Source of the DNA: Variimorphobacter saccharofermentans
GTDB taxonomy: Bacteria > Bacillota > Clostridia > Lachnospirales > Lachnospiraceae
Direction: 5' to 3'
Length of the DNA: 64,000 nt
Assembly (NCBI RefSeq): GCF_014174405.1
Contig: NZ_JACEGA010000001.1
Location: forward strand, 1,889,001-1,953,000
Positions within the stretch are counted from its first letter, which is position 1, and every line of letters starts with the position of its first letter. The translations under genes were made by a program, and so were the position numbers. The notes beneath the pieces are model-generated. The model was not told where the DNA came from. It saw only the letters and a list, made by a program, of their open reading frames with translations, and did not search any database. This document shows, one piece after another, positions 43,495-53,186 of the stretch.

Positions 43495-45453
43495 ATGAAG
43501 ATTACATTAAAAGATGGATCTATGAAAGAGTATGAGAAATCCATGACAGCCTATGAGATCGCATGTGACATTAGTGAAGGGTTAGGCAGAATGGCATGTG
43601 CAGCTGAATTAAATGGTAAGGTGGTGGATCTTCGAACCGTAGTGGACATGGATTGCGATTTAAATATATTGACCTTTAACGATGAGGCAGGTAAGGCGGC
43701 ATATCGCCATACAACCTCCCATGTTCTTGCTCAGGCTGTAAAACGTCTTTATCCCAATGCCAAATTGGCTATTGGACCTTCTATCGATACTGGTTTTTAT
43801 TATGATTTTGATATTGAGCCATTGGATCGTGCCGCACTGGATGAAATAGAGAAGGAAATGAAGAAAATTATTAAAGAAGGTAATGATTTGGTTCGTTTTA
43901 CCTTACCTCGTGCAGAAGCAATTGCTCTTATGAAGGAGAAGGATGAGCCTTACAAGGTGGAATTAATTGAAGATCTTCCGGAAGATGCAGAGATATCCTT
44001 CTATCAGCAAGGAGATTTTGTTGATCTATGTGCAGGACCTCATTTGATGAGTACTAAGGGTATTAAAGCCATCAAATTAATCTCCTCCTCAGGTGCATAC
44101 TGGAGAGGTTCTGAAAAGAATAAGATGCTGACTCGTGTATATGGTACTTCCTATACCAAGAATGCCGAATTGGAAGAATTCCTTGCGCATTTGGAAGATA
44201 TTAAGAAACGTGATCATAACAAATTGGGTCGTGAGATGGAATTGTTTACTACAGTAGATGTCATTGGACAGGGACTCCCTCTGATTATGCCAAAGGGCAA
44301 TAAAATCATCCAGACTATGCAAAGATGGATTGAGGATGAAGAAGAAAAACGTGGCTATGTCAGAACCAGAACACCATTTATGGCAAAGAGCGACTTATAT
44401 AAGATCTCCGGTCACTGGGATCATTATAAGGAAGGCATGTTTGTTCTTGGAGATGAGAAGGTGGATAAAGAAGTATTTGCTCTTCGTCCTATGACCTGTC
44501 CGTTCCAGTATTATGTGTATAAAGCAAGCCAGAAATCCTATCGTGATTTACCAATCAGATATGCTGAAACCTCTACCTTATTCAGAAATGAGGATTCTGG
44601 TGAAATGCATGGATTAACTCGTGTTCGTCAGTTTACGATTTCAGAAGGCCATTTAATCGTCCGTCCGGATCAGATGGATGAAGAATTTAAGGGCTGTTTG
44701 GATCTGGCAAGATATTGTCTGGTTACCTTAGGACTCAATGATGATGTTACTTATCGTCTGTCAAAATGGGATCCTAATAATAAAGATAAATATATCGGTA
44801 GCGAAGAAGTGTGGGAGGATACACAGAATCGAATCCGTCAGATATTAAATGAGTTGGGAATACCATTTACGGAAGCAGAAGGGGAAGCTGCATTCTATGG
44901 TCCTAAGGTTGATATTCAAGCAAAGAATGTATATGGAAAAGAAGATACTATGATTACCATTCAATGGGATGCGATTTTAGCAGACCAATATGATATGTAT
45001 TATGTGGACCAGAATGGCGAAAAGGTTCGCCCGTATATTATTCACCGTACCAGTATGGGATGCTATGAAAGAACCCTGGCTTGGTTGATTGAAAAGTATG
45101 CCGGATTGTTCCCGACCTGGTTATGCCCGGAACAGGTTCGCGTACTTCCGATATCAGAAAAGTATCATGATTATGCAAATAAAGTAAAGGAAGAGCTGCA
45201 GAAGAATAATGTTCTGGTAACGGTGGACGAGAGAGCAGAGAAGATTGGCTACAAGATTCGAGAAGCAAGACTGGATCGCATTCCTTATATGCTAGTCGTT
45301 GGACAGAAGGAAGAGGAAGAAGGAGTAGTATCAGTAAGAAGTCGTTATCTTGGTGATGAAGGACAAAAGCCTCTGAATATCTTTATTGATGAAATCTGTA
45401 AGGAAATTAGAACAAAAGAAATTCGCAAAATTGAGGTCGAGCAGAATAACTAA
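43495..45453 (+). CDS. thrS: threonyl-tRNA synthetase
   Basis: A 652-residue class II synthetase. Domain order: TGS (1-60), the editing-type domain with HTTSHVLAQAVKRLYP and YYDFDIEPL (about 65-225), and the catalytic core with motif 2 NEDSGEMHGLTRVRQFTISE, then FYGPKVDIQAKNVYGKEDTM and motif 3 IIHRTSMGCYERTLAWLIE. The C-terminal anticodon domain starts PEQVRVLPISEKYHDYA. AAAGGAGAAGC precedes the ATG. Expression should be controlled by the T-box upstream. Confidence 0.98.
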   Translation: MKITLKDGSMKEYEKSMTAYEIACDISEGLGRMACAAELNGKVVDLRTVVDMDCDLNILTFNDEAGKAAYRHTTSHVLAQAVKRLYPNAKLAIGPSIDTGFYYDFDIEPLDRAALDEIEKEMKKIIKEGNDLVRFTLPRAEAIALMKEKDEPYKVELIEDLPEDAEISFYQQGDFVDLCAGPHLMSTKGIKAIKLISSSGAYWRGSEKNKMLTRVYGTSYTKNAELEEFLAHLEDIKKRDHNKLGREMELFTTVDVIGQGLPLIMPKGNKIIQTMQRWIEDEEEKRGYVRTRTPFMAKSDLYKISGHWDHYKEGMFVLGDEKVDKEVFALRPMTCPFQYYVYKASQKSYRDLPIRYAETSTLFRNEDSGEMHGLTRVRQFTISEGHLIVRPDQMDEEFKGCLDLARYCLVTLGLNDDVTYRLSKWDPNNKDKYIGSEEVWEDTQNRIRQILNELGIPFTEAEGEAAFYGPKVDIQAKNVYGKEDTMITIQWDAILADQYDMYYVDQNGEKVRPYIIHRTSMGCYERTLAWLIEKYAGLFPTWLCPEQVRVLPISEKYHDYANKVKEELQKNNVLVTVDERAEKIGYKIREARLDRIPYMLVVGQKEEEEGVVSVRSRYLGDEGQKPLNIFIDEICKEIRTKEIRKIEVEQNN

Positions 45454-45474
45454 TTACCAGACCTTTAAATACAG

Positions 45475-45625
45475 ATAGGTAATTGCGAAACTTAATAATT
45501 GTGGCGATTGTGTACAGTGGATACCATGTTCCGAAGCAAACCATAGAGTAAGGAGTGCTTTGCGCAGGAATATGTAACTGCTGTATACATAATTAAGATA
45601 TCTTCAGAATTTCGCAATTGCCTAT
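45475..45625. repeat. palindromic repeat, family 2, copy 2 (after thrS)
   Basis: ATAGGTAATTGCGAAA and TTTCGCAATTGCCTAT are the outer arms. Inner blocks GTGTACAGTGGATACCATGT, TCCGAAGCAAACCATAG and GCGCAGGAATATGTA repeat those of the copy before thrS, in the same orientation. Together the two copies bracket the thrS gene. It ends about 30 bases before the metY start. Confidence 0.8.
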
Positions 45626-45655
45626 TTTAATAAAGATAGTGGGAGGATGAAAGGA

Positions 45656-46930
45656 ATGTCGAATTACCATATTGAAACCAAATGTATTCAGGAGGGATTT
45701 AAGCCTGGGAATGGGGAACCCAGAGTGCTTCCGATTTATCAAAGCACCACATTCAAATATGATTCCAGTGAACATGTGGGAAAGTTATTTGATTTGACAG
45801 AGGAAGGCTTTTTCTATACAAGACTTGCAAATCCTACGGTTGATAGTGTGGAGAGAAAAATAGCCGCATTGGAAGGGGGCATCAGTGCGATGTGTACCTC
45901 TTCCGGTCAGGCAGCGAATTTAATAGCTGTTATTAACATCTGCAATGCCGGAGATCATATGATTGTCTCTAATGCAATCTATGGAGGTACGATTAATCTC
46001 TTTGCGGTGACTCTAAAACGTATGGGAATTGAAGTGTCCTTTGTGAATCCGGACGCATCTTTGGAGGAGTTGCAGAAAGAGGTTAAGGAGAACACAAAGC
46101 TTGTATTTGCAGAAACAATTGCGAATCCTACATTGATTGTTACAGATCTTGAGAAATTTGCTACATTAGCTCATAACAATCAAATTCCTCTCATCATAGA
46201 TAATACCTTTGCTACACCGATTAATTGCAGACCCTTTGAATTTGGAGCAGATATTGTTACTCATTCTACATCAAAATATATGGATGGGCATGCGGTAGCT
46301 CTTGGTGGAGTAATAGTTGACAGTGGTAATTTTAACTGGGATAATGGTAAATTCTCTGGTTTGTCCACTCCTGATGAATCCTATCACGGTATGGTATATA
46401 CCAGAGATTGTGGAAAGAATGCATATATCACAAAGGCGAGAGTACAATTGATGAGAGATCTAGGTTCAGCACCGACACCGAATAATGCATTTTTGCTCAA
46501 TCTGGGGCTTGAAACCTTGCATCTTCGAATGGAACGGCATTGCAGTAATGCATTAAAGGTTGCTGAATATCTTGAGAAAAATGATAAGATTGCCTGGGTT
46601 AATTATCCGGGATTAAAGAGTAATAAATATTATGATTTGGCTCAAAAATACATGCCGAAGGGTTCCAGTGGTGTAATTTCTTATGGAATTAAGGGTGGCA
46701 GAGAAGCAGCTGTGAAATTCATGGATAGCTTGAAGCTTGCAGCGATTGTAGTACATGTGGCAGATGCGAGGACAGGAGTGCTGCATCCTGCTAGTACGAC
46801 ACATCGTCAGCTTAGTGACCAACAACTGTTGGATGCTGGTATTACACCTGATTTGATTCGTATGTCCATAGGAATCGAGAATGTGGATGATATCATTGCG
46901 GATATCGAACAGGCACTTTCTTCTTTATAA
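45656..46930 (+). CDS. metY: O-acetylhomoserine sulfhydrylase / Cys-Met metabolism PLP enzyme
   Basis: A 424-residue PLP enzyme. The ATG at 45656 lies nine bases after GGGAGG; an earlier ATG at 45647 touches that site. It begins MSNYHIETKCIQEGFKPGNG and has YTRLANPTVDSVERKIAALE, the phosphate-binding SSGQAANL, PLIIDNTFATPINCRPFEFG, HSTSKYMDGHAVALGG with the PLP lysine, and VARTG-like text (HVADARTGVLHPASTTH). Its length, over 420, favours MetY (homocysteine synthesis from O-acetylhomoserine) over MetB or MetC, which are nearer 380. No SAM or T-box leader is seen. Confidence 0.88.
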   Translation: MSNYHIETKCIQEGFKPGNGEPRVLPIYQSTTFKYDSSEHVGKLFDLTEEGFFYTRLANPTVDSVERKIAALEGGISAMCTSSGQAANLIAVINICNAGDHMIVSNAIYGGTINLFAVTLKRMGIEVSFVNPDASLEELQKEVKENTKLVFAETIANPTLIVTDLEKFATLAHNNQIPLIIDNTFATPINCRPFEFGADIVTHSTSKYMDGHAVALGGVIVDSGNFNWDNGKFSGLSTPDESYHGMVYTRDCGKNAYITKARVQLMRDLGSAPTPNNAFLLNLGLETLHLRMERHCSNALKVAEYLEKNDKIAWVNYPGLKSNKYYDLAQKYMPKGSSGVISYGIKGGREAAVKFMDSLKLAAIVVHVADARTGVLHPASTTHRQLSDQQLLDAGITPDLIRMSIGIENVDDIIADIEQALSSL

Positions 46931-46953
46931 GTGGTTTGGTAAAGAATTCATCA

Positions 46954-47012
46954 TATGATCAGAGTTTCTCTTATTCAGCTTTGCTGTATAGGAGAACTCT
47001 GATCATTTTTTA
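46954..47012 (+). terminator. terminator after metY
   Basis: ATGATCAGAGTTTCTC pairs with GGAGAACTCTGATCAT, followed by TTTTTTA. The next 240 bases before the signalling gene are AT-rich with no feature I can support. Confidence 0.85.
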
Positions 47013-47253
47013 CATTCCAGTTTACCCTAAAGTCCAAAATGTTAAAAAAATATCATAATACTCATAAATTGCACTTTTATAGTAGACACTGGAAGAAATT
47101 TGAATTATAATATATTTACATTACAAAATGTTACATAAAAAGACGAAATAATTCTTTTTTCGGTAATAAGTAATTCCTTTACATTATGTCACAATCATTT
47201 CAGGAATTGGTATTAAGACTACAAATTATTTATTTGCTAAGTGAGGATAACGA

Positions 47254-49575
47254 ATGAAAAGTATCAAAACAAAAGCAATGATAGTAGCCACATGTCTGAT
47301 TCTGATTTGCATGTCTGCATTCGGTGCGAATACCTATGTCCATTTCCGAGCAATCCTAATTGATGAAATCAATAATGCAGTAGTAAGAATAGCGGATGAA
47401 TCTGCAGAGTATCTTACGAATTATATCAATCAGTTTCTCATGCCACTTAATGCTATTTCCGAGCATGAGTATATTCAGAGTATGGACTGGGAGAAGCAAA
47501 AGGATATCCTCATGTATCAAATAAATCCATATTATCAAAGTATTGCGTTGGTGGATACCAATGGAATTGCCCGCTATGTGGATGATTCTGAATTAGATCT
47601 AAGTGATAGAACCTATATAAAGAATACTCTATCGGGAAAGACATCGTTTTCTGAAGTGATTATCAGTCGAAAGACGAATCAACCGGCCATCATGGTAGGT
47701 GTACCCATCCGTCAGGGAGAAGAAATCAAAGGGGCCTTAATTGCAAGACTGGATGTTGACTTCCTGGCTGATTTTGCCTTAAGTCGGGGATATGGTAAGA
47801 ATGGCAGAGCTTATATAATAAGTGAAGAGGGGACCTTAATATCCAGAAATAATGATGAGATTTTATCGGACAGCTATAATCTGTATGAATTGGCATCGGA
47901 AGATCAACGATATGAGGCCTTCGCCAGGTATGTGAAGGAAAGTCATGAGAATTCTTCCGGTTATGGTTCCTATAAGTATGATGGTAAGCAGATTCTCATG
48001 GGATACGCTTCTATAGAAGAGACAAATTGGAAAATCTATATCGGGACCTATGAAAAGGAAGCATTGAACGGTCTCACCGGCTTGCGCAGGACCATGTATA
48101 TTGGATTACTGATATCGGTTCTATCGAGTATCCTGGCATGTTGGATATTTATTTGTAAGCTTGTGAAGCCAATCCTTGAGATGGATCATTTATTTGCAAA
48201 AGGAGCCAAGGGAGATCTTACCATTCGTATCAAATCCAAATCCAGGGATGAACTGGGTAGACTCGGTAACAGCTTTAACCGATTGATGGATAAGATTAAG
48301 ACATTAACCTATTTTGATCCATTAACATCGCTTTTGAATCAGTATGTTCTCGAAAAGGATTTGGATATTCTGATCAAAAAAGAAGAACCGCAGGATTTCT
48401 CCTTAATCATGGTTGAAATTGATAAGTTCAATTTCCTTAACGAGACCTATGGCTTTACAGTAAGTGATATTGTACTGTGTGAAACGGCTAGAAGAATATT
48501 ATCCTGTATCGACGAAGAGGATCGTGTTTATCGTTATAAAGGTGACGAATTTGTAGTATTAATCAGAACTTGTACAGAAGAGAATATCATTCTTCAAAAA
48601 GCACAGGAACTATTAGCTTCAATAAAAGATTGCTATATTATAGATGGAAAAACCATAGATATTAATTTTAATATTGGAGTATTCCGGTGGTATGAGGATA
48701 CTCATACGGTAACACCGTTAAAAGCATTAACTCAAGCTAAAAATTATGCGAAATATATGGGAACTAACCAGTTCCAGTTATATAACAAAGAGATACATGA
48801 AAAACTCATGACTATGAATGAACTGCAGGCTGATATTTTGACGGGATTGGAGAAGAATGAATTCTTCCTAGTATATCAACCCTTATTCTATATACAGGAT
48901 GAAAGAATAGCTGAAATAGAAGCTTTAATTCGATGGAAGCATCCAGAGAAAGGATTGCTGTATCCAGATCGATTTATAGAGCTTGCGGAACAGGCAGGAA
49001 CTATCATTAATATTGATTATTGGGTACTGGAAACTGCTTGTAAGCAGCTTAAAAGTTGGCGAGATCGTAATCAAAAGCCCGTATTACTATCAATCAATAT
49101 ATCAGCAAAGTCCTTTGAGACAAAGAGCTTTGTACCCGATATTACAAGTATAATCAATCAGTATGAAGTTAATCCTGAATATCTTCAGCTTGAAATCACG
49201 GAACGTATGGTAATAAAGAATGTGGAGGAAAGTATACAAAAGCTTTGTCAATTAAGAGATATGGGTATTAGGGTAGCAATTGATGACTTTGGTATCGGTT
49301 ATTCGTCACTCAGTTATATTGTACGATTACCGATTGACAGCATCAAAATTGATAAATCCTTTGTACAAAATATTACCTCCAGCAAGGAATCAAAGGCAAT
49401 CGTAACCACCATCATTAACTTATGTAAGATTTTAAGATTAAATGTAATTGCAGAAGGAATCGAAAGTAAATTTGAGTTAGATTACCTGAAATCGAACCAG
49501 TGTGAGATTGGTCAGGGATATTATTTCTCCAAGCCAGTACATATTGAAGAAATCGAACGACTTCTCATGGAATAG
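47254..49575 (+). CDS. dCache-HAMP-GGDEF-EAL protein, likely c-di-GMP phosphodiesterase
   Basis: A 773-residue membrane signalling protein. One N-terminal helix, an extracellular Cache sensor (about 35-275, with YQSIALVDTNGIARYVDDSE and LSDRTYIKNTLSGKTSFSEV), a second helix near 283-305, HAMP, then GGDEF and EAL domains. The cyclase site reads RYKGDEF, with Lys in place of the first Gly, so cyclase activity is doubtful. The EAL domain looks complete: EIEALIRWKHP, LEITERMV, IDDFGIGYSSLSY, KIDKSFVQ and EGIE. It probably hydrolyses c-di-GMP in response to an external ligand, influencing motility or biofilm. Confidence 0.92.
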   Translation: MKSIKTKAMIVATCLILICMSAFGANTYVHFRAILIDEINNAVVRIADESAEYLTNYINQFLMPLNAISEHEYIQSMDWEKQKDILMYQINPYYQSIALVDTNGIARYVDDSELDLSDRTYIKNTLSGKTSFSEVIISRKTNQPAIMVGVPIRQGEEIKGALIARLDVDFLADFALSRGYGKNGRAYIISEEGTLISRNNDEILSDSYNLYELASEDQRYEAFARYVKESHENSSGYGSYKYDGKQILMGYASIEETNWKIYIGTYEKEALNGLTGLRRTMYIGLLISVLSSILACWIFICKLVKPILEMDHLFAKGAKGDLTIRIKSKSRDELGRLGNSFNRLMDKIKTLTYFDPLTSLLNQYVLEKDLDILIKKEEPQDFSLIMVEIDKFNFLNETYGFTVSDIVLCETARRILSCIDEEDRVYRYKGDEFVVLIRTCTEENIILQKAQELLASIKDCYIIDGKTIDINFNIGVFRWYEDTHTVTPLKALTQAKNYAKYMGTNQFQLYNKEIHEKLMTMNELQADILTGLEKNEFFLVYQPLFYIQDERIAEIEALIRWKHPEKGLLYPDRFIELAEQAGTIINIDYWVLETACKQLKSWRDRNQKPVLLSINISAKSFETKSFVPDITSIINQYEVNPEYLQLEITERMVIKNVEESIQKLCQLRDMGIRVAIDDFGIGYSSLSYIVRLPIDSIKIDKSFVQNITSSKESKAIVTTIINLCKILRLNVIAEGIESKFELDYLKSNQCEIGQGYYFSKPVHIEEIERLLME

Positions 49576-49586
49576 CTATAGGTATA

Positions 49587-50477
49587 TTACTGGAAGAGGG
49601 ATAGCTGCTGATATTGATATTTTTTCTTGTAAGCAGCTATAATCTCTTCCATTTTATATAAGATTCCGAGCTTTTTGCATTCCTGGGCAAATAAAGGATA
49701 CAGCTTTGGTGAATTAGGACTGTGGCATACATAGGAAGAGCCGTATAAACGAACATAAGTCTGCCTTAAGGATAATTCAGGAAACAATTCATCCAGCTTT
49801 TGATACAGATATTCTCTTTGCCCATTTCGTAAAGATAAACCAAACATTGGATAAATGAATCTAGCTCCGCTGTTTTTGGCGGCATGTATGATTGCCATAA
49901 CATTATCCATGGTATCTGTCAGGCCAGGTAATAGGGGCATCATAAGAATACCAGTAAAAATACCAGCCTCGGATAACTCTTGAACTGCTTTGAAGCGTCT
50001 TGAGGACACACATGCTCCCGGTTCAATTTTACCTGCCAGTTCATCGTCTAAAGTAGTTATCGTAATTTTACAGATAGCGGGAGAATGACTTTGAATTCGT
50101 TGTAACAGGTCAATATCCCTGCAGATCAGATCGCTTTTTGTAGCAATCGAAATACCAAAATGATATTCATCAATATATTCTAACGCTTGTCTGGTTAATC
50201 TATGTTTCTCCTCGAAGGGATTATAGGGATCACTCATAGAGCCGGTACCGATGACACCCGTTTTAGTTTTCTTTCTAAGCTCATCCCTGATTAATATTAC
50301 TGCATTTTCTTTGGCACGAACTGTATCAAAATCCTGTATCTGATAACAGTCACTTCTACTGTCACAGTAGATACAACCGTGACAACAGCCTTTATAAATA
50401 TTCATATTATAATCTGTTCCGAACCAAGAGGTGTTCTGAGTGCGGCCTATAATGGTTTTAGCGGGTATTGTCTGCAT
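49587..50477 (-). CDS. radical SAM protein, spore-photoproduct-lyase-like (SPL family)
   Basis: A 296-residue minus-strand protein. The cluster motif is GCCHGCIYCD (Cys31, Cys35, Cys38, CxxxCxxC) in NIYKGCCHGCIYCDSRSDCY, followed by GVIGTGSMSDPYNPFEEKHR, ISIATKSDLICRDIDLL and ICKITITTLDD. It matches the short SPL-family radical SAM proteins of Firmicutes, whose substrate is unknown. It lies 102 bases downstream of the WYL regulator gene and has its own palindrome TATGAC-N8-GTCATA upstream. Confidence 0.88.
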   Translation of the reverse strand: MQTIPAKTIIGRTQNTSWFGTDYNMNIYKGCCHGCIYCDSRSDCYQIQDFDTVRAKENAVILIRDELRKKTKTGVIGTGSMSDPYNPFEEKHRLTRQALEYIDEYHFGISIATKSDLICRDIDLLQRIQSHSPAICKITITTLDDELAGKIEPGACVSSRRFKAVQELSEAGIFTGILMMPLLPGLTDTMDNVMAIIHAAKNSGARFIYPMFGLSLRNGQREYLYQKLDELFPELSLRQTYVRLYGSSYVCHSPNSPKLYPLFAQECKKLGILYKMEEIIAAYKKKYQYQQLSLFQ

Positions 50478-50564
50478 AATTTCCCTCCAGTTATTAACTT
50501 ATTTTATCTTTGATTTGCCTTTGCCATCGACCATGATAAAGTGCATCTTTGGTATGTTTATTAA

Positions 50565-50584
50565 TATGACATCAGTATGTCATA
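50565..50584. promoter_or_regulatory. candidate WYL-regulator operator, site 1
   Basis: TATGAC-ATCAGTAT-GTCATA, a perfect palindrome with an 8-base spacer about 88 bases upstream of the radical SAM start. The same half-sites and spacing occur at 51581-51600. Confidence 0.6.
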
Positions 50585-51488
50585 TATTATATTTTTTTAG
50601 TACCTTCTGATATCTATGAATAATTTCCTCACGCAAGAAAGCAGGTTCGATAACTTCAATGTGATCCTCATAGGACATGATATAGCTATAAAGCCATCCC
50701 CTATCTAACAAATCCGAATGGATCAGAAAGGCTCCATCCTCTTTTCTCTCAATAGCTTCCGAAGGAAATTCATCATAGATTCGATATGCCATTTCAGCAT
50801 CGATTTTGAACACTACATGAATCAAGGAGCCGGTTTGTTCCGGATTCATGGGAAGCTGAGTATCTGGCAGTGGGGTGAATTCAAATACTTCTTGTGATAC
50901 CTTTAGATCCGTCATTCTTGATATCTTAAAATAACGAAATTCCTTTTTCTCTCTACAAAAACCATATAGATACCAGGCCTGTCCTTTAAATATCAATTTT
51001 CTTGGCTCTACTGTGCGATGAGACTCCCGACCATAGGAATTAAAGTAGTGGTATTCTATGACATTTCGATTTAAAATAGCTTCCTTTAGCTGTTGAAATT
51101 TAAGGTTGTCCTCCTCTTTGTGATTCCAATAAGAAAAATCAACTTCAATCCAATCACCTGCATTATTACCAAAGAGTGAACTGAGCTTTGATAACACATG
51201 ATCTGTTTGGAGATAACTGGTTGCCTGAATACCCTTCAGCGCAGTCAGAATATCGTTTTGCTCCTGCTCTGAAAGAACCGATTTGTTAAGAATAAAGCGG
51301 TCCATTAATCCAATTCCACCGCCTTTTCCTTTTGTGGCATAGATGGGGATGCCGGACTGGCAAAGTATTTCGATATCGCGGTAAATCGTTCTTTGGGAAA
51401 CCTCGAAATGCTCTGCCAGTTCCTTGGCTGTTGTAGTTTTTTTATTTAATAATAGATATACGATCTCAAATAAACGGCTAATCTGCAT
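50580..51488 (-). CDS. WYL-domain HTH transcriptional regulator
   Basis: A 302-residue regulator. I start at the ATG at 51488, after AAGGGAGAAT on the minus strand, giving MQISRLFEIVYLLLNKKTTT; a longer frame to 51599 lacks a site. An HTH_11 DNA-binding domain (TAKELAEHFEVSQRTIYRDI, residues about 20-40) is followed by the WYL domain (WYLYGFCREKKEFRYFKISR) and a C-terminal WCX extension. WYL proteins sense small ligands, often nucleotides. The palindromes on both sides of the gene suggest autoregulation and control of the radical SAM gene. Confidence 0.92.
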   Translation of the reverse strand: MQISRLFEIVYLLLNKKTTTAKELAEHFEVSQRTIYRDIEILCQSGIPIYATKGKGGGIGLMDRFILNKSVLSEQEQNDILTALKGIQATSYLQTDHVLSKLSSLFGNNAGDWIEVDFSYWNHKEEDNLKFQQLKEAILNRNVIEYHYFNSYGRESHRTVEPRKLIFKGQAWYLYGFCREKKEFRYFKISRMTDLKVSQEVFEFTPLPDTQLPMNPEQTGSLIHVVFKIDAEMAYRIYDEFPSEAIERKEDGAFLIHSDLLDRGWLYSYIMSYEDHIEVIEPAFLREEIIHRYQKVLKKYNI

Positions 51489-51580
51489 AGTATTCTCCCT
51501 TCTGTCGACAACTCGCGAATTAAGCTCTCGCAAGCATTTAACTTCGGTAGTAGTCCTGATTTTAATTCTATCAAATAAAA

Positions 51581-51600
51581 TATGACAATTCAACGTCATA
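51581..51600. promoter_or_regulatory. candidate WYL-regulator operator, site 2
   Basis: TATGAC-AATTCAAC-GTCATA, with one further paired base on each side (AATATGAC..GTCATATT), about 93 bases upstream of the regulator's start. It matches site 1 in all 12 half-site bases and in spacing, while the spacer differs. Confidence 0.65.
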
Positions 51601-51715
51601 TTAAAGAATTAAGAAGAGCTGGATATTGAATCAGGCGAATAACTTAATTTATTAATAAAATAACAATTAGGTCATATACAGAAATAGCCACAACTTCAGA
51701 AAATATTAATGTGCA

Positions 51716-53080
51716 TTATGATGTCCTGGTAACCCTCCATATTACTCCTGTATATGGGATAAAGCGGTTAGGATCCTCCAGAGTATTCAATCCGGTATCA
51801 AGAATATACATTGCTTCATCTGGACCGAAGACTACATCACTTGGCCGTCCAAATCCACCCCCTCCTGTCACATAGGATGGAAAACCAGAACGGTTCACAG
51901 CAAAGGAGGTTACGGATCCAGTAAACATATCAATTCTAGAAACCCGATGTCCGACGTTGGTGTATTGTGGTATTACATCTGTATAAGTAAAGGGCCTGAT
52001 ACTACCAAACTCTGCTATATATACATCACCAGGAGGTCCAAATAAACCTTCATTATCAAAATCAAACCCTACGATTGTTGCGTCAGGAGGAAATGAAGCA
52101 TAGGGAGCAGGAGGAACGTTGGGATGATTTGTTAATAAAAACTGAGGTGGTTCCCCGGCTGCTGGTCGAAAAATAGTGGAGGTTACGGGCTGTCCACTGG
52201 CATAATCCGGCCAGCCGTACCAAAGACCGGGATGAAGCAAGTGAAATTCGTCCGGAGCATTTGCAATGGGTCTACTTCCACGAATATCATAGCCATTATT
52301 GCATAGGAATAATCGATTCAGCTGATCGAATTTCATATAGGAGATGCTGCGTAACCCCCATGAAACAAGCTCAAGCTCAGAACCATCAGGATTTGATCTC
52401 ATTACTCCACCGGAGGCCTTGATCACTCCCTTTCGGGTCTCATATGGGATATTCATTTCTCCAAATGGGGAGAAAGCACCTGTCTGTGTTGATTCATGGG
52501 AGGCTTTTATTAGAACATTATTCGAAGTAAAATTCTGACCGTTAAGAATTATATAATCACCAGGATAATCATGAAATTGAGGGTAATCCTTTACCCATAG
52601 ATTATCCGCTCCCACAACACCTGAATTAGTTGCCGTTCCTATTCCGAAATACATCTTATTATCTATATCAAATGCAACCCTGCTATTTGAATAGTCACCA
52701 AAGCTGGGTAATCCGGTAATTATGTCCTCCTGAGTACCATCCCTTCTGATTACGCTGACAGTTCCCCTATGTGCTACATAGATATCACCATTATGATATG
52801 TGATTCCAATTAACGGGATATGAAACTGATTCGATATCAATCCCAGACGACCATCGACAAGACGGGATACGGAAGGATATCCAAAAATATATCCCGAAGT
52901 AGCTATGATCATCTCACCCTCATCCGTAAATAGAAGACTGGAAGGCTCATTTAACCCCTCTGCATATACTTCTATGGTAAAACCTGGTGGTAAGTTGATA
53001 TCCTCCGGGTTCAAATACCGGGTAACTGTTCTTTCTTGATTACAGGCCTTGATATACTGGTTATAATAATTATCATCCAT
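51716..53080 (-). CDS. beta-propeller protein similar to PQQ-type glucose/sorbosone dehydrogenases
   Basis: A 454-residue protein with the pattern of soluble sugar dehydrogenase-like propellers: INLPPGFTIEVYAEGLNEPS, SSLLFTDEGEMIIATSGYIF, LIGITYHNGDIYVAHRGTVS, FDIDNKMYFGIGTATNSG and, near the end, GFGRPSDVVFGPDEAMYILD. No signal peptide is visible, which is odd because relatives usually work outside the cytoplasm, and no PQQ genes are present. It may be a sugar or lactone-binding enzyme or a surface protein exported another way. Enzyme activity is not shown. Confidence 0.7.
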   Translation of the reverse strand: MDDNYYNQYIKACNQERTVTRYLNPEDINLPPGFTIEVYAEGLNEPSSLLFTDEGEMIIATSGYIFGYPSVSRLVDGRLGLISNQFHIPLIGITYHNGDIYVAHRGTVSVIRRDGTQEDIITGLPSFGDYSNSRVAFDIDNKMYFGIGTATNSGVVGADNLWVKDYPQFHDYPGDYIILNGQNFTSNNVLIKASHESTQTGAFSPFGEMNIPYETRKGVIKASGGVMRSNPDGSELELVSWGLRSISYMKFDQLNRLFLCNNGYDIRGSRPIANAPDEFHLLHPGLWYGWPDYASGQPVTSTIFRPAAGEPPQFLLTNHPNVPPAPYASFPPDATIVGFDFDNEGLFGPPGDVYIAEFGSIRPFTYTDVIPQYTNVGHRVSRIDMFTGSVTSFAVNRSGFPSYVTGGGGFGRPSDVVFGPDEAMYILDTGLNTLEDPNRFIPYTGVIWRVTRTS

Positions 53081-53186
53081 CTTTATACTTACCTATCTCA
53101 ATATTCTGCATTGGTATAATATATGATGTTGATTTCAAACTAATTCTTTGGCATACTGTAATAAATAATGAATAAGGAGGAGGATT

